DNA of 29,085 bases. Origin: Chara braunii. Taxonomy: Eukaryota; Streptophyta; Charophyceae; Charales; Characeae. Within the stretch, counting starts at the first letter, position 1. Every line of letters begins with the position of its first letter. Below are positions 1-9,660 of the stretch, one piece after another. Under the pieces are notes generated by a model. That model did no database searches, was not told the DNA's origin, and was given only the letters and a program-made list of their open reading frames with translations. Location of the stretch: NCBI GenBank assembly GCA_003427395.1, contig BFEA01000017.1, forward strand, positions 93,706 to 122,790, written 5' to 3'. The translations under genes and the position numbers were made by a program.

Positions 1-15
1 AGAGAGAGAGAGAGA
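1..15. repeat. (AG)n microsatellite, cut by window edge
   Basis: Alternating AG from the first base to about 15. The left limit lies outside the window. Confidence 0.9.
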
Positions 16-389
16 ATTGACATGGTGTTGGGGGAGACCTCCTTGTTGGAGATCTGAAATTCATCATTGGAGGATGTTTGGAGATGGAGGGGATAGAGTG
101 GAGGAGGGACTCTTATTGCTCGGTGCTGTCAAGCATTGGGTCTTTTTCTCCTCCTCCTCCTCCTCCATCTACCTCCACCTTTCATCTGTGTATGATCTTA
201 GGGGGGAGGTTCTTCTATGTTTCGACCCCTCCCTGCATATGAGTGAGATCAGATCTACAAACCACATTCACACATTGTCATTTTGCTGAATTGTCATTTA
301 GTCCTATTGAGTCGTTTTGCTGCATTCTCATTCAGTTCTATTGATCTGAGTCTTCCAATCTTTGGACTTGCATTGCCGATCAGGCATGT

Positions 390-392
<3 letters not shown>
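16..392. other. Unassigned sequence
   Basis: No recognisable gene. There is a short TCC-rich stretch near 150-170 and a loose direct repeat around 280-340 (TTTTGCTG followed by a CATT-type string). The open frames here match no family I know and contain low-complexity serine runs. Confidence 0.5.

Positions 393-431
<39 letters not shown>
393..431. repeat. (AG)n microsatellite
   Basis: About 19 uninterrupted AG dinucleotides. It produces a spurious leucine/serine-alternating open frame on the minus strand. Confidence 0.95.
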
Positions 432-434
<3 letters not shown>

Positions 435-1608
435 ACGAGCAACTTAAGGCGTCCCCCAAAACTATGAGAGGGAGAGGCTGAAGGGGGGAACCGACTGGCA
501 GAGGTGTGCATTTGCTGAATGTATGTCACAGGTCCACTGTTAGGATTCCACTCTTTCTGCGAGGCCCAGTTCCTCCGCCATAGCCTGCAGCGTTCGTGCG
601 CAGCCAAGGCGGCGCTTAGGTCCAGGGGCTGTACATGGAAGAGGCGCTCTTTTTGTCGGTCTCTTCTGTCACCGAGGGTTCTGGAACAGATGAGATTACC
701 TTCTGGGCAATGTTACTGTCGCATACCGTAATGGTACAGACCAGAGCCAAGAACCGACCTCTCTCACATAGTACAAGATAGCGCAGCGGAAGGCTAATAT
801 ACCAATGATCAGACCAATCAATGTCGTAATGCAGACCAAACAACATCATCATCATTCCATGGTGTGAAAGGTGCTGGCGCTCACACAGGAAAAGTGCGCC
901 AGTCCCCAGCCATACACAGACGAAGAAGAGGGGAAGATGGGAATGTCGTCGACACCAAGTCTTCGGTACAGGTCTCAAATAATCCCTCGTCCAATGTCTC
1001 AATCCCAATGTTGAGTCTGGATCCAAATGTCGTCCAGTCCCAAAGTCACCAATCTCTCTCTCTCTCTCGTAGGCTGCAGATACTGAGAAGTCAGGTAGCG
1101 AGAGGGTGAGGGGGAGATGGTGGACTTAGAAGAGGAAGAAGAAGAACTCTCTCTCTCTCTCTCACACACAGTCCGGTACTAACCTGGGAAGGTGCACACA
1201 TCGAAAACGAAGCTGGAGCTATGGCGCCACAGGTAAGTCTCCCTGGCCTCCGCCAACCATCTCTCTCTCTCCAATGCTACTCTAGCTCCTAATAGCGCCC
1301 AGCGCTGAAGACTACTGCTAACGCTACTACTACTACTGCAGCACTCCTCCAGAGTGCTGCTGCCGAATCCTGAAGACTGACTCCTGCCTCCTGCATGTGA
1401 AGTGCCTGGGATGTCCCTATGAACTACTTCCTGACTGCCTGCAGCCTGTAGGGTGCTCTTAACAATGCCAAAACGTGCCAGACCCTGGCGTTGAAGTTCA
1501 AACAAAGGTTGTCTTGAAAACAGGCCAAAAGTGGCCTGTGCTAAAACCCCGGTCTGCTGCCTAAGTTTCAGGGCAGGTTGGCTTTATGAGGGCCTGAAAA
1601 TGGCCTTC
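432..1608. other. Unassigned sequence with short CT tracts
   Basis: No supported gene. The stretch holds short CT microsatellites (about 1054-1067, 1145-1163 and 1260-1270) and a CTA/CTG-rich patch near 1318-1340. Several frames of 80-136 codons stay open on both strands, but none shows a family motif, and they overlap each other antisense. From about 1540 the sequence becomes related to the 46-bp tandem repeat that follows (AGGGCCTGAAAATGGCC-like text). Confidence 0.5.
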
Positions 1609-1792
1609 GTTTTCAGGCTTTTAGGCTGAAACGACACAGGGCCTGTAGGCCCTCGTTTTCAGGCTTTCAGGCTGAAACGACACAGGGCCTGTAGGCCCTC
1701 GTTTTCAGGCTTTTAGGCTGAAACGACACAGGGCCTGTAGGCCCTTGTTTTCAGGCTTTTAGGATGAAACGACACAGGGCCTGTAGGGCCCT
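1609..1792. repeat. 46-bp minisatellite, four units
   Basis: Units start at 1609, 1655, 1701 and 1747, exactly 46 bp apart, and differ at only a few bases. Each unit reads GTTTTCAGGCTTTTAGGCTG, then AAACGACACAGGGCCTGTAG, then GCCCTC. Each holds two inverted repeats: a CGTTTTCAGGC / GGCTGAAACG stem and the palindrome GGGCCTGTAGGCCC. The last unit runs into a further segment (GAATTTCCGTC through GCACAGTATGC, to about 1842) that travels with the repeat. No protein is inferred. Confidence 0.95.
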
Positions 1793-2144
1793 GAATTTCC
1801 GTCCGGTCGGGCCTTGCAGGCCCGTGTGGCTGCACAGTATGCCACCCCCCCCCCCTCCTTGAAAGACTGAGCTTACCTGCGAGGGTGAAGCTGCCTGTCG
1901 GAGGGAGGGACCAAAGTCCGGGTGGGAGGGTCAGGTTTGTGAAGCTTCCTTAGCTAGTCTTCGTCGCTCGTAGTCGGCGTAGATCAGCAGTGTAGATGCT
2001 TGCAAATCTGTTGGTGTCCAGAATGTCGAAGGAACATGGCTTGTTTGCATGCGGGGCGAAGTACACGGGGACAGAGTCAATGCACCGGTCAATTGACTTG
2101 TGCGTGTGACCGTCTGCCAACGTGACTTGTGTGGGCTGCGACTT

Positions 2145-2243
2145 GTTTTCAGGCTTTTAGGCTGAAACGACACAGGGCCTGTAGGGCCCAGAATTTCCGT
2201 CTAGTCGGGCCTTGCAGGCCCATGTGGCTGCACAGTATGCTAC
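2145..2243. repeat. Dispersed copy of the 46-bp unit with its right flank
   Basis: One 46-bp unit starts at 2145 and is followed by the same ~50-bp right flank that follows the last tandem unit at 1793-1842 (GAATTTCCGTC, CGGGCCTTGCAGGCCC, GGCTGCACAGTATGC). The two ~99-bp blocks (1747-1842 and 2145-2243) are therefore direct repeats about 400 bp apart. This suggests that the unit plus flank is the end of a repetitive element and not a local slippage product. Confidence 0.9.
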
Positions 2244-2246
2244 AGT

Positions 2247-3603
2247 TCCCCTCTTCCCCTCTCGGTTTAGGCATGAGTGTGTTGGTGGAAGAGCCGTCAA
2301 GAGCGCATCCTCCAAAGTATGGGAGAGGTATTATCGTGATCCTCAAACCCCTAGCCTGAAGTGGGCTTGCAAGTGTGCTTCCTATGAAACCCACCCACTT
2401 TTTCTCTCTATTGGCGCCCCCCTTCTCAGTCTATTTGTTTGCTCCATCCACTCTTTGCTGTGGAGTCAGTTACTTAGCGGGTGAAAAGTGGCATTTGTTG
2501 GCTTCAAAGAGGACAACAATGTAATCTGTGTACATTACGTGAGGCTGTAGGTGGGCGGAGGCAGGTGGAGAAATGGAAAGCTTGAGCTTTTTTCACCTTT
2601 CTGTTCCCAAGATCAGGTTGCGATGATGATAATTCTACAGATAGACTCTGATGATTCGCCAGCTCCCGCATGGGATTGTCCCAATGGCACTTCCCTGCAA
2701 CTACTAGCATCAGAAGCAGCAACAATTGCAATGACATCAGAAGCACAGGAACAGGTTGGTCCGGTCTTAAAAATTCCCCCCGGATCAAAATTCTCATGTC
2801 TGATGTTTGCTTCAAAGAAAGACATGGCATTGAACGTCCGAATAAAAGCCCTAGGAGATTTGATTGTGAAACATGTGCTGGCTCTGATCTGCCTTCAATA
2901 GGTGACTCCAAATATGTACACCATCTTGAAGCCACCAGTACTTGGCCCATACATCGGCGGTGGGCGTCTCACGTTAACGCGCCGCTACTTTCGGGGACAT
3001 TGTAGTTGCCACACGGGTGTTGTGACCATCACTGTGCTTCTCCTATCGCTTTCGAGGAATAGTAGATTGATAAGGGGTGATGGGTATATGTCGAAAGAAG
3101 TTGGTGTGTAGGGGCGCAAACACTTCACCTTTGAGACATCAGGCGGGGGGGCATAAGACAAGTGAGTTTGCTTTCGATACCTAGAGAGAGGCGTGGGAGG
3201 AGAAGGTCAGCCAGTTGACGGTGACGTGTACAAGCGGGGGGGATTGGAAGGTACTGAAGCGATGCTATGGTTTTTCGGTGGTAGAATTGAGATTTGATTT
3301 AGAAACACACAATCAAGGAAGAGCAGAGGGTGGTTGTGGGATGGGTTCATGTTGGGACTTTCAAAGCTGTTGTCCATTCTTGCTCATCTCTGGCTGTCGT
3401 GAAACCAGTTGTAGGCTTGTAGCAGGATTCCCGGAAGAACCGAACTCTCGAGGAATTCTCATGTCGTGGGATTTGGGTAGACCTGTGCACATGTATCCTG
3501 CGATTAGAAGCTTGTCAGGAAAAACGGACACTCTGTAGTCTACAGTGCGTCCTATCTAATATCATAAGAACTATTAAGAAGTAGATTCAAAGTCAATATC
3601 AAA
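2247..3603. other. Unassigned sequence
   Basis: No gene recognised. The longest plus-strand open frames (2551-2901, 116 codons; 2670-3005; 3215-3538, 107 codons) overlap in different frames and show no motif I can name. The 3215-3538 frame is rich in Cys and Trp and could be a decayed upstream part of the reverse-transcriptase element that starts farther right. I cannot support that beyond its orientation and position. Confidence 0.45.
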
Positions 3604-3828
3604 ATGAGCATTGTTCTACGAATCACGTATGATGAGAGGCTGAGTAAGAATGGAATTAGGAAAGTATGTAGGGAGTTGGTCAGTACGTCGGACATCTTGT
3701 TGAGTTGGAGGGATATGCTGATCAGGCGCATGAGGGTGGTCTGGACTACGAATTGGACGATAGGGGATATTGTCTACAATTTTCGAACTGCACCTAGACA
3801 GGAGACAGGTGGCGAACAGTTGGATTAA
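3604..3828 (+). pseudogene. Short ORF, possible upstream module of the 4.4-5.5 kb RT element
   Basis: A 74-codon frame opens at an ATG at 3604. It is rich in basic and tryptophan residues and ends in the stretch RRMRVVWTTNWTIGDIVYNF. A W-x2-N-x-x-I-G-D-type patch after a basic helix seems to me reminiscent of a module found near reverse transcriptases of some algal retroelements. That is an impression, not a named domain. The frame is on the same strand as the RT remnant and about 600 bp upstream of it. It has no recognisable N-terminus, and stops follow in all frames. It may equally be a chance ORF. Confidence 0.25.
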
Positions 3829-4188
3829 AGGTTTGGGAGAGTAGGGTCACTCACGCATCTTCTTTTGAGCCTCACGATCAGATTTTATCCCAGAGTTTGT
3901 GAAGAATGCTAGGAATATCCCTTGCCCCACGCATAGTGCCTACTGGAGGGAACTGGTTCATGCCGTCTGCGCGACAGTGCGTGTCATTTTTTCCAAGTTT
4001 AGTCATTGCCAATGGTGACAAGGGATATGATAAGCACTGATAAGATCGACCGGCCCAGAGTACGTTAGATGGAGGTAGGACGGGAGACTTCGATAGCGAC
4101 GGTGTTTTGGAGTGGAGGTGTAGGTTCGGAGGGTTGGTCAGAGGCCCTATTGATCACAACCCAGGAGATTCACGGATCTGTTGTCCAG
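3829..4188. other. Unassigned sequence
   Basis: No recognisable feature. Plus-strand frames are broken every few tens of codons. It lies between the possible upstream module and an A-tailed repeat inserted in the opposite orientation. Confidence 0.4.
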
Positions 4189-4262
4189 TTTTTTTTTTTT
4201 TTTTTTTTGGGACGATGCTCCAGTCTGTTCGTGGGGAGCAACATGGCTGGGAACTGGGACGG
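4189..4262 (-). mobile_element. A-tailed short repeat, 5'-shortened copy (SINE-like)
   Basis: On the minus strand this reads AGTTCCCAGCC, TGTTGCTCCCCACGAA, CAGACTGGAGCATCGTCCC and then a run of 20 A (T run at 4189-4208). The TTCCCAGC / TGCTCCCCACGAA core matches the copy at 18438-18485 and, more loosely, those at 25471, 25632 and 25822. The A tail indicates insertion by reverse transcription. The copy lacks the first bases of the head (GGGACGCTGG) seen in the 18438 and 25471 copies. No clear target-site duplication was found. Confidence 0.6.
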
Positions 4263-4397
4263 AAGGAATGAGCAAATTGACAAATTGTTTCTCAGTAATC
4301 TGGGTTTCAGCACTGTGGGGAAGGAGAGGCAGAAGTGAAATGGTTATGCAGAAAAGGGGTTCTATTCCACTGGCTGGGAAAGTGGAATGACTCTGGG

Positions 4398-5455
4398 AAG
4401 TTGGGTCGCACCGTTCCGAAGCACGAAGATGTGAGCAATTGGCGGCCAACATGCCCTCCATATATGAAATGTGGAGTGTCGGCTAGTGAGAAAGGTGGCA
4501 CAGGCCATCAACCAGATGCTGTGGGATTTGCCGATTGGGTCGAAATTCAACTTGAAAATTATGGGCCAACCTGGCTGATACACTAAAAGGCATCAACAAA
4601 ATGCTGAAAAGGAATGACGAGGGATTTCTGAGATTGGCGAACGACATGAAGCAGATGTTGTGTAACTTACCACACAAAGCGACCCTGAAGGTGGTCTGCT
4701 GGGTATTGGATTTTTGGTTGATGAAGGCATTGAAGGGTAGTAAGGGGGTGTTGATTAAGAGCAAAGGTGCAAAAATCAGGTATGGTAAAGAACAGCCTGG
4801 TTGCAGTGGTTGGAGAGCCATTTTGTTTGAGCTCGTTATCGAGTTCATATGCTTCGAGTTGGAAAGCACGTACGTACTGGCCTGTGGACAAATGTTGAAG
4901 CAATGAGTGGGGATCCCTATGGGTAAGGCATCAAGGCCCAGCCTTGCATGTCTTCGTTGTGCATACAACGACTTCGTTTTTCTCTCTTCTTTGGGCAGAG
5001 ATCGTTGCCTTCTGAATGTTGTGTTCATGGTCGATGACGTGTCAGTCCTCGTACATTGCAAGAAAGACAATGCCATATTCAAGAGGAAAACAGAGAAGGT
5101 CATAGTATAATTCAAGGATTGTTATGATTGCCATCTCACGCTGCACGCTGCAGCATACTAGTAGTGAGCTTTCTGAATGGAGTGTGCATGGTCGATGACG
5201 TGTCAGTCCTAGTACGTTGCAAGAAAGACAATGTGATATNCAAGAGGAAAACAGAGAAGGTCATAGTANANTTCAAGGATTGTTATGATTGCCATCTCAC
5301 GCTGCACGCTGCAGCATACTAGTAGTGAGGATTCAAGGATTGTTGGGACTTCTTGGGCTGTCTGTTGAAGGCATTCGATAGGCTCTGGGGGGTGAGATGC
5401 GTTGTAATTCACAAGAATTAGCGGTATTTCCAGGATAAGGCACTCAAATTCCAAA
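4398..5455 (+). pseudogene. Reverse transcriptase remnant, not of LINE type (possibly Penelope-like)
   Basis: Visible in order: a fingers-like stretch with KHEDVSNWRP (from 4398); an AINQML...GSKFNLK patch in another frame (about 4490-4560); motif A as LANDMKQML, with its aspartate codon at 4643-4645; motif B as GIPMGKASRP (4910-4939); motif C as MVDDVSV, with Asp-Asp codons at 5033-5038; and a motif-E-like WDFLGC (5344-5361). A-B-C-E order and spacing fit a reverse transcriptase palm that makes DNA from element RNA. Damage: two frame changes between about 4480 and 4600, TGA at 4904-4906 just before motif B, TAA at 5108-5110, and a 161-bp duplication repeating motif C at 5191. GIPMGK with a preceding FELESTY helix differs from both L1-type enzymes in the window. 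Penelope-like elements use a related MG-type motif B, so that class is the best guess. No GIY-YIG domain is visible. RT identity is fairly sure; class is uncertain. Confidence 0.65.
5010..5329. repeat. 161-bp tandem duplication over RT motif C, containing Ns
   Basis: Copy 1 (5010-5168) and copy 2 (5171-5329) align at a 161-bp offset with a handful of substitutions. Both encode MVDDVSVLV and the following lysine-rich helix. Copy 2 carries the Ns at 5240, 5269 and 5271. A third short piece (ATTCAAGGATTGTT) recurs at 5331. The substitutions mean that the copies are not identical reads joined twice. The Ns still allow a misjoin of two alleles or two element copies. Confidence 0.9.
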
Positions 5456-6020
5456 ATTTTAATATTTTAAGATGTCAGCTCTTACTGTCGTATGCAAAAT
5501 CGGGTCGGAGTGGGTGGTATGCCTGACAGTGTCGGGTTTCCTAGTCAAGAGGTAGCAGAGGCACAGGGAGTTATGTTTGAGGATTGCGCAGGGGGTCTGA
5601 CAAGATCGGGTGAAGAGAGGAGCTTTGTCGGGGGGACGGCCTGGGGTGTGGGGTTCTTTTGTTGTGTTTTTTTTGGTCTCGTGTTTTTAGTTTTGTAACT
5701 TTCGTTTCGATTCGTCCTTTAGTTGCACTTGGTTTTCAGACTTTTTCTTTTATTCTTTCATCCCTTGTACGTTTTCGCTCTTGCTTTTCTTTGCATGATT
5801 TTCATAGACACCGACAATTCCCGAGACGCATGGAAAGGGGTAGAGGAGACGTGTGAGGATTTGCAGGGATGTGCGGATGTCTTCAGATGTTCTCCTTCTA
5901 TTTTGTCTACTGAGCATGGGCTGATCTGCGTTGAAGCCTTGAACTGGGGTTGGTACCTCTTCAGGACTCGTTTCCTTTTTTTTTTCCTTTCTTTTTTTTT
6001 TTCCTTTCTTTTTTTTTTTC
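5456..6020. other. Unassigned sequence ending in T-rich tract
   Basis: No gene recognised. From about 5650 the plus strand is T-rich, and 5975-6020 is nearly pure T interrupted by CC. Open frames there are runs of Phe, Leu and Ser and carry no family signal. Confidence 0.5.
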
Positions 6021-6460
6021 ATGTTGCTTAATAATTACTCAATTGGCCTTTGGTCGAGTTCGGGATGATCCTGTCTTTATCTTTCCCTGTCAAAGTCTTA
6101 TGTCTCTTCTTTTCCTTCTCCTCCTATCTCTTCCTCTCATCTCCGTCTTGTTCTTCCTTTTCACGCTCCTCCTCTCTTTTCTCCCTCTCACTCCCCCTTC
6201 TCTATATGAGTGGTTTTTCTGTTTGAGAAGATGCACTGCGATGTTGCTTAATGATTGCTCAGTTGCCCTTTGGTCGCGTTTGGGATGGTCGTGTCTTTAT
6301 CTTTCCCTCTCTAAGTCTCTGTCTCTTCTTTCCCTTCTCTTCCTATCTCTTCCTCTCATCTCTGCCCTGCTCCTCCTTTTCTCGCTCTTCCTCTCTTTAT
6401 CCCTCTCTCTCTCCCTTCTCTATTATGAGTGGTTTGTCTGTTTGAGAAGATACACTGCAA
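6021..6460. repeat. Two ~220-bp pyrimidine-rich tandem units
   Basis: Unit 1 begins ATGTTGCTTAATAATTACTC at 6021 and unit 2 begins ATGTTGCTTAATGATTGCTC at 6241. Both run through TTTGGTCG, TGTCTTTATCTTTCCCT and long CT-rich text, and end in ATGAGTGGTTTxTCTGTTTG, then AGAAGATxCACTGC. They are clearly homologous but diverged. The 194-codon frame over them is a product of the CT-rich composition. Confidence 0.9.
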
Positions 6461-6641
6461 CAGCTCATGTTATTCAAACCGGGGACACCTTCTCGAGCAG
6501 ACCGCTGGTTGGGTTGATGAGAAAAATGAGTTGAGGAGCAGGGGTTGCCCATGAAAAGTGGCCACCGCTGCAGACCAGACTGGACTGGTTCAGGTGTGGG
6601 CTGCTGAGGCACCGAATCCAATTCTTGTAGTTGTAGTTTCT

Positions 6642-6659
6642 GCATGGAATGATGTGTCA

Positions 6660-6750
<91 letters not shown>

Positions 6751-6801
6751 CGTCAGCTAGCATGGAATGACGTGGCGCACACACCACACATACACACACA
6801 C

Positions 6802-6803
<2 letters not shown>
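6642..6803. repeat. (CA)n microsatellite with duplicated flanks
   Basis: The main CA run covers about 6668-6751, with one CAA interruption near 6735. GCATGGAATGAYGTG followed by CACACACCACACA occurs both before the run (6642-6672) and after it (6762-6790), where a second, shorter CA run follows. The segment therefore looks like two copies of a CA-containing unit, one expanded. CGTCAGCTAGCATG at 6752 recurs at 7183, just inside the RING remnant. Confidence 0.95.
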
Positions 6804-6864
<61 letters not shown>

Positions 6865-7164
6865 GCTAGCTTCACCATAATAGGAGTTACCTGTAACATA
6901 CTAACAAATGTACTGTGTCTCGTATTCTTTTTGCTGTTGGGATGACCCATCTTGAGTGTGTTGCATTGCTTGTGTAAAGGTGAGATTCCTTGTCTGATTA
7001 AAGGTAAGGTTCTGAATGGATATCGACTTCACAAGCAAAACTGTCTCATTGGTGGATTGGCTCATCTCGAGCATGCCTCATTGTCTGCAATATAGGTAAA
7101 GTTGCTATGACTTTGGATCTACTCATCTGGGCGGAGTAGAGGAAGTTGTGGTGATAATTTGTAA
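6804..7164. other. Unassigned sequence upstream of RING remnant
   Basis: No motif recognised. It could contain 5' exon or intron sequence of the downstream coding remnant. No TATA box or convincing splice site was picked out. Confidence 0.4.
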
Positions 7165-7870
7165 CACACCGTGACACATGTACGTCAGCTAGCATGTGGT
7201 TCACATGCCTTTTGCCGTGAGGATTATGAAGGGACAGCCCAGGCGAGCTTTTGTCTTCATATGTATGATGACAGTCGACACTGCACTCGTGTACGGCACC
7301 CTGACATGTCATGTCCAATTTGTATACAGGGGCTGGAACGGCAATGCCTCTACAACTGCGGTCGATGTGCCTCTCTGTTCCTAGCATGTGGGAGCCACGT
7401 AGCCTGTGACATTTGTCTACGCCGTGCCATTCGATGCAGTAACTGCGACTGCGAGGATTGGATGCGGTGCTTCCACAGGCCAGTGGCCACACCCAAACCG
7501 GTCCTGCCCAGTCTGTAGAGGTGGCCACTTACCATACGCAACGACTGCTCCTCATGGTCGGTAGGTACTAGGAGTTTGTTCACCCAAAAAAGGAAAAAAA
7601 AAGGGTCAAGGACTCGAGGGTCACAATGAATTAGCATCCCCGCAGCTGCAAGCATATCAAGAAGGGGCGCTGGAGAATATCAGAGTTGCCCTCCTGGCGA
7701 GCCGTCAGCGATGCAGACGTACAGGGGAACAGGAGGACCTAGCCTTCTGGGCAAGATGGGGCCTGTATCCGCAAGTGCTTAGCGGGGACCCTCAGACGAG
7801 CCACATGCAGTTTGCCTCCGTCTTGATGCACCATGTGCCTCGACCAGCAATGGAGGTGGAATCAGACTAG
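7165..7870 (+). pseudogene. RING-finger-type coding remnant
   Basis: The first frame is open from 7165 (after a TAA) to TAG 7516-7518. It has no ATG at its start and encodes a Cys/His-rich segment: CPIC, then CLYNCGRC, then ACGSHVACDICLRRAIRCSNC. The C-x2-C, CGSH, C-x2-C order is that of a zinc-binding RING domain, the module of E3 ubiquitin ligases. In the next frame the sequence reads RSCPVCRGG (CPVC at 7505-7516), the classic last cysteine pair of a RING. That frame then continues past a TAG (7562-7564) into an uninterrupted ~100-codon helical tail (ALENIRVALLASRQRCRR, then AFWARWGLYPQ) to TAG 7868-7870. A single frame change near 7480-7500 and one stop thus separate two matching parts. 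It may be a pseudogene, a gene with an intron I cannot place, or a sequencing indel. An extra CGSHAFC near residue 10 echoes the RING core. The target is unknown. Confidence 0.5.
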
Positions 7871-8930
7871 AGACCTCAACCGATCTGTACCATAGTTGGG
7901 ATGGACAGGTAGGACTGATAGCCTGAGGTCGATGGACGCACTATGTATGTTAGGGAAGTTGAAGAGTTGGGCAGCCAGAGGAAAAGGGGTAGGCCGTGCT
8001 GGAGAGGGAGGTATGAACAGCGGGGACCTTTAGAGGGGGGGGTTCATCATCGAAAACATGAAAACTTAAAACAACAATGCTGAGGGGCTTGGGAATAGTT
8101 AAAGAAGGGAATTATGGAAGATGCTGGGGCCAGCGACACCCTCAATACGGGGTACAGTCACGGTGAACTGTATATAACGTAGGCCGAAGGACCATGGATA
8201 GCACACATGGGGATAAAGCCAAGACCTTGGTAAATGTTGGAGGTAGGCAAGACAGAATGATACCAGAAATAGGCCAGCAGGTAGATAAATTGAGGAGTGA
8301 ACTCAGTGAAGGCATACATGCCAAAAACCTGGGAAACCAAGATCCCAGGAAAGAAATAAATTGTGACGACTGGGGGACATGCGGCCTGAGGGACTGCCCG
8401 GAACCCCTTCGCCCGCCCCGCCCTTCTGGAGATAGCCGTTCTGCGTGCATGGGTGCTGCTAGTAAGCCTCCCGACCTGCAAGACAATCCCGGAAGAAGGG
8501 TCATGGGTTGGGGGTGTGGGGCTCGGCAGCAGGGCCCCCTTGTTTAGGCGCCTCGTGCCACAAGGGCAAGGCTTACTCTCTTGCCCTGTCTATCTCCCTC
8601 ACTGCTTGTTAAAACACATGTTTGCCGGTGATAAGTAACTGGACTGATGCACCCCAGAATAGAAGGGGCTGTGTTGTTTCGAGGGAAAAAATAAAATAAA
8701 AATAGTAATTACCCTGTGCCTACAGAGCCAAAAGTAGACACCAGGAAGATCAACAGTCAGCCCCAATACGGGCATAGTAGCCAGAGAGTCAAAGATTTCT
8801 CATGAGTCGACCACGGCTACAGATCACGGACAATCCAAAGGTTCAGTGCAGTTTCCAGAAGCTTTCAAGAACCGCAGGGTCCATGCATGCACTGGCGACG
8901 ACAAAATCTTGACTGTTCAAACTGGGAAAT
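7871..8930. other. Unassigned sequence
   Basis: No gene recognised. Open frames at 8142-8547 on both strands are antisense shadows of each other and carry no known motif. An apparent long-terminal-repeat-like start (TGTGACGACTGGGGG near 8360) has no second copy in the window. Confidence 0.5.
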
Positions 8931-8985
8931 CTCGGCCGGCCGAGGAGGCAAGTGAGGCAGGCCAGGCCGAGTCAGCACTATAAAT
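8931..8985 (+). promoter_or_regulatory. Candidate core promoter: palindrome and TATA box
   Basis: A perfect 14-bp palindrome, CTCGGCCGGCCGAG (8931-8944), is followed 35 bp later by TATAAAT at 8979-8985. This resembles a core promoter on the plus strand, which would start near 9010. No convincing coding region follows, so it may be a decayed element promoter or a chance match. Confidence 0.2.
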
Positions 8986-9491
8986 CTGGACCTGCCCCAA
9001 GGCATACAGAGAGGTTCAACAGACACTGCATTGCTAGAGCGAGAGAGAGTGGCAGCCATAGCCAGTAGTAGGTGCTGAAGCACGATAGTTGGGAAGGGGA
9101 GCGAGCACACACAGTCATGATGAGACACCCACTCAGAACTTGATTGGTATGATGAGCGGATGCTCAGAGAAGATTACCGTTAGGAACAGGATATCGAAGT
9201 CACACTTGAATGGTGTGAAGCAGAGTACAGCGCAAGATGTCACAGTGATGCGTGTGAACAGGGTTCATATACGTGGGACCGGCCTAATGGCTACCGTAGG
9301 CTGATCTCAGGGGTATGTGGGGAACAAGTCAGTACCAGAAGGGCACCAGCGGAGAATGTCTGAAGGATAGAAACACAAAATCTGCTGGTACCGAGGACAT
9401 GTCAGAAAAACAAGTGTCCCGAACTCAGCACGAGGTCGAGGGATTGAGCCCATGGCACGTCCGTGACACTCTTACAGAGAATGCCATGCCC
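8986..9491. other. Unassigned sequence
   Basis: Nothing recognised. A short near-repeat, CCCATGGCACRTCCGTGACA, occurs at about 9450 and 9489. Confidence 0.4.
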
Positions 9492-9660
9492 ATGGCACAT
9501 CCGTGACAGGCGTGCAAAATATGTTATGTTCTTCAAACACATTCTTGAGGCATACGATCAGCATTTCGTGGATGGNATGGCACATCCGTGACAGGCGTGC
9601 AAAATATGTTATGTTCTTCAAACACATTCTTGAGGCATACGATCAGCATTTCGTGGATGG
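9492..9660. repeat. 84-bp perfect direct repeat around a single N
   Basis: Bases 9492-9575 and 9577-9660 are identical over 84 bp, separated only by N at 9576. A perfect duplication on either side of one N is the signature of two contig ends that overlap but were joined without merging. The true sequence probably has one copy. Confidence 0.95.

Noticed and set aside
4483-5115. Minus-strand 210-codon frame
   Set aside because: It is antisense to the reverse-transcriptase remnant, whose motifs are on the plus strand.
6397-6834. Frames encoding long Cys-Val or His-Thr runs
   Set aside because: Translation of the CA microsatellite.
8360-9160. Possible LTR (TGTGACGACTGG start, TATAAAT, TGGTATGATGAGC resembling a tRNA-Met primer site)
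   Set aside because: There is no second LTR copy, no clear CA end and no gag-pol frame nearby, and the primer-site match is poor.
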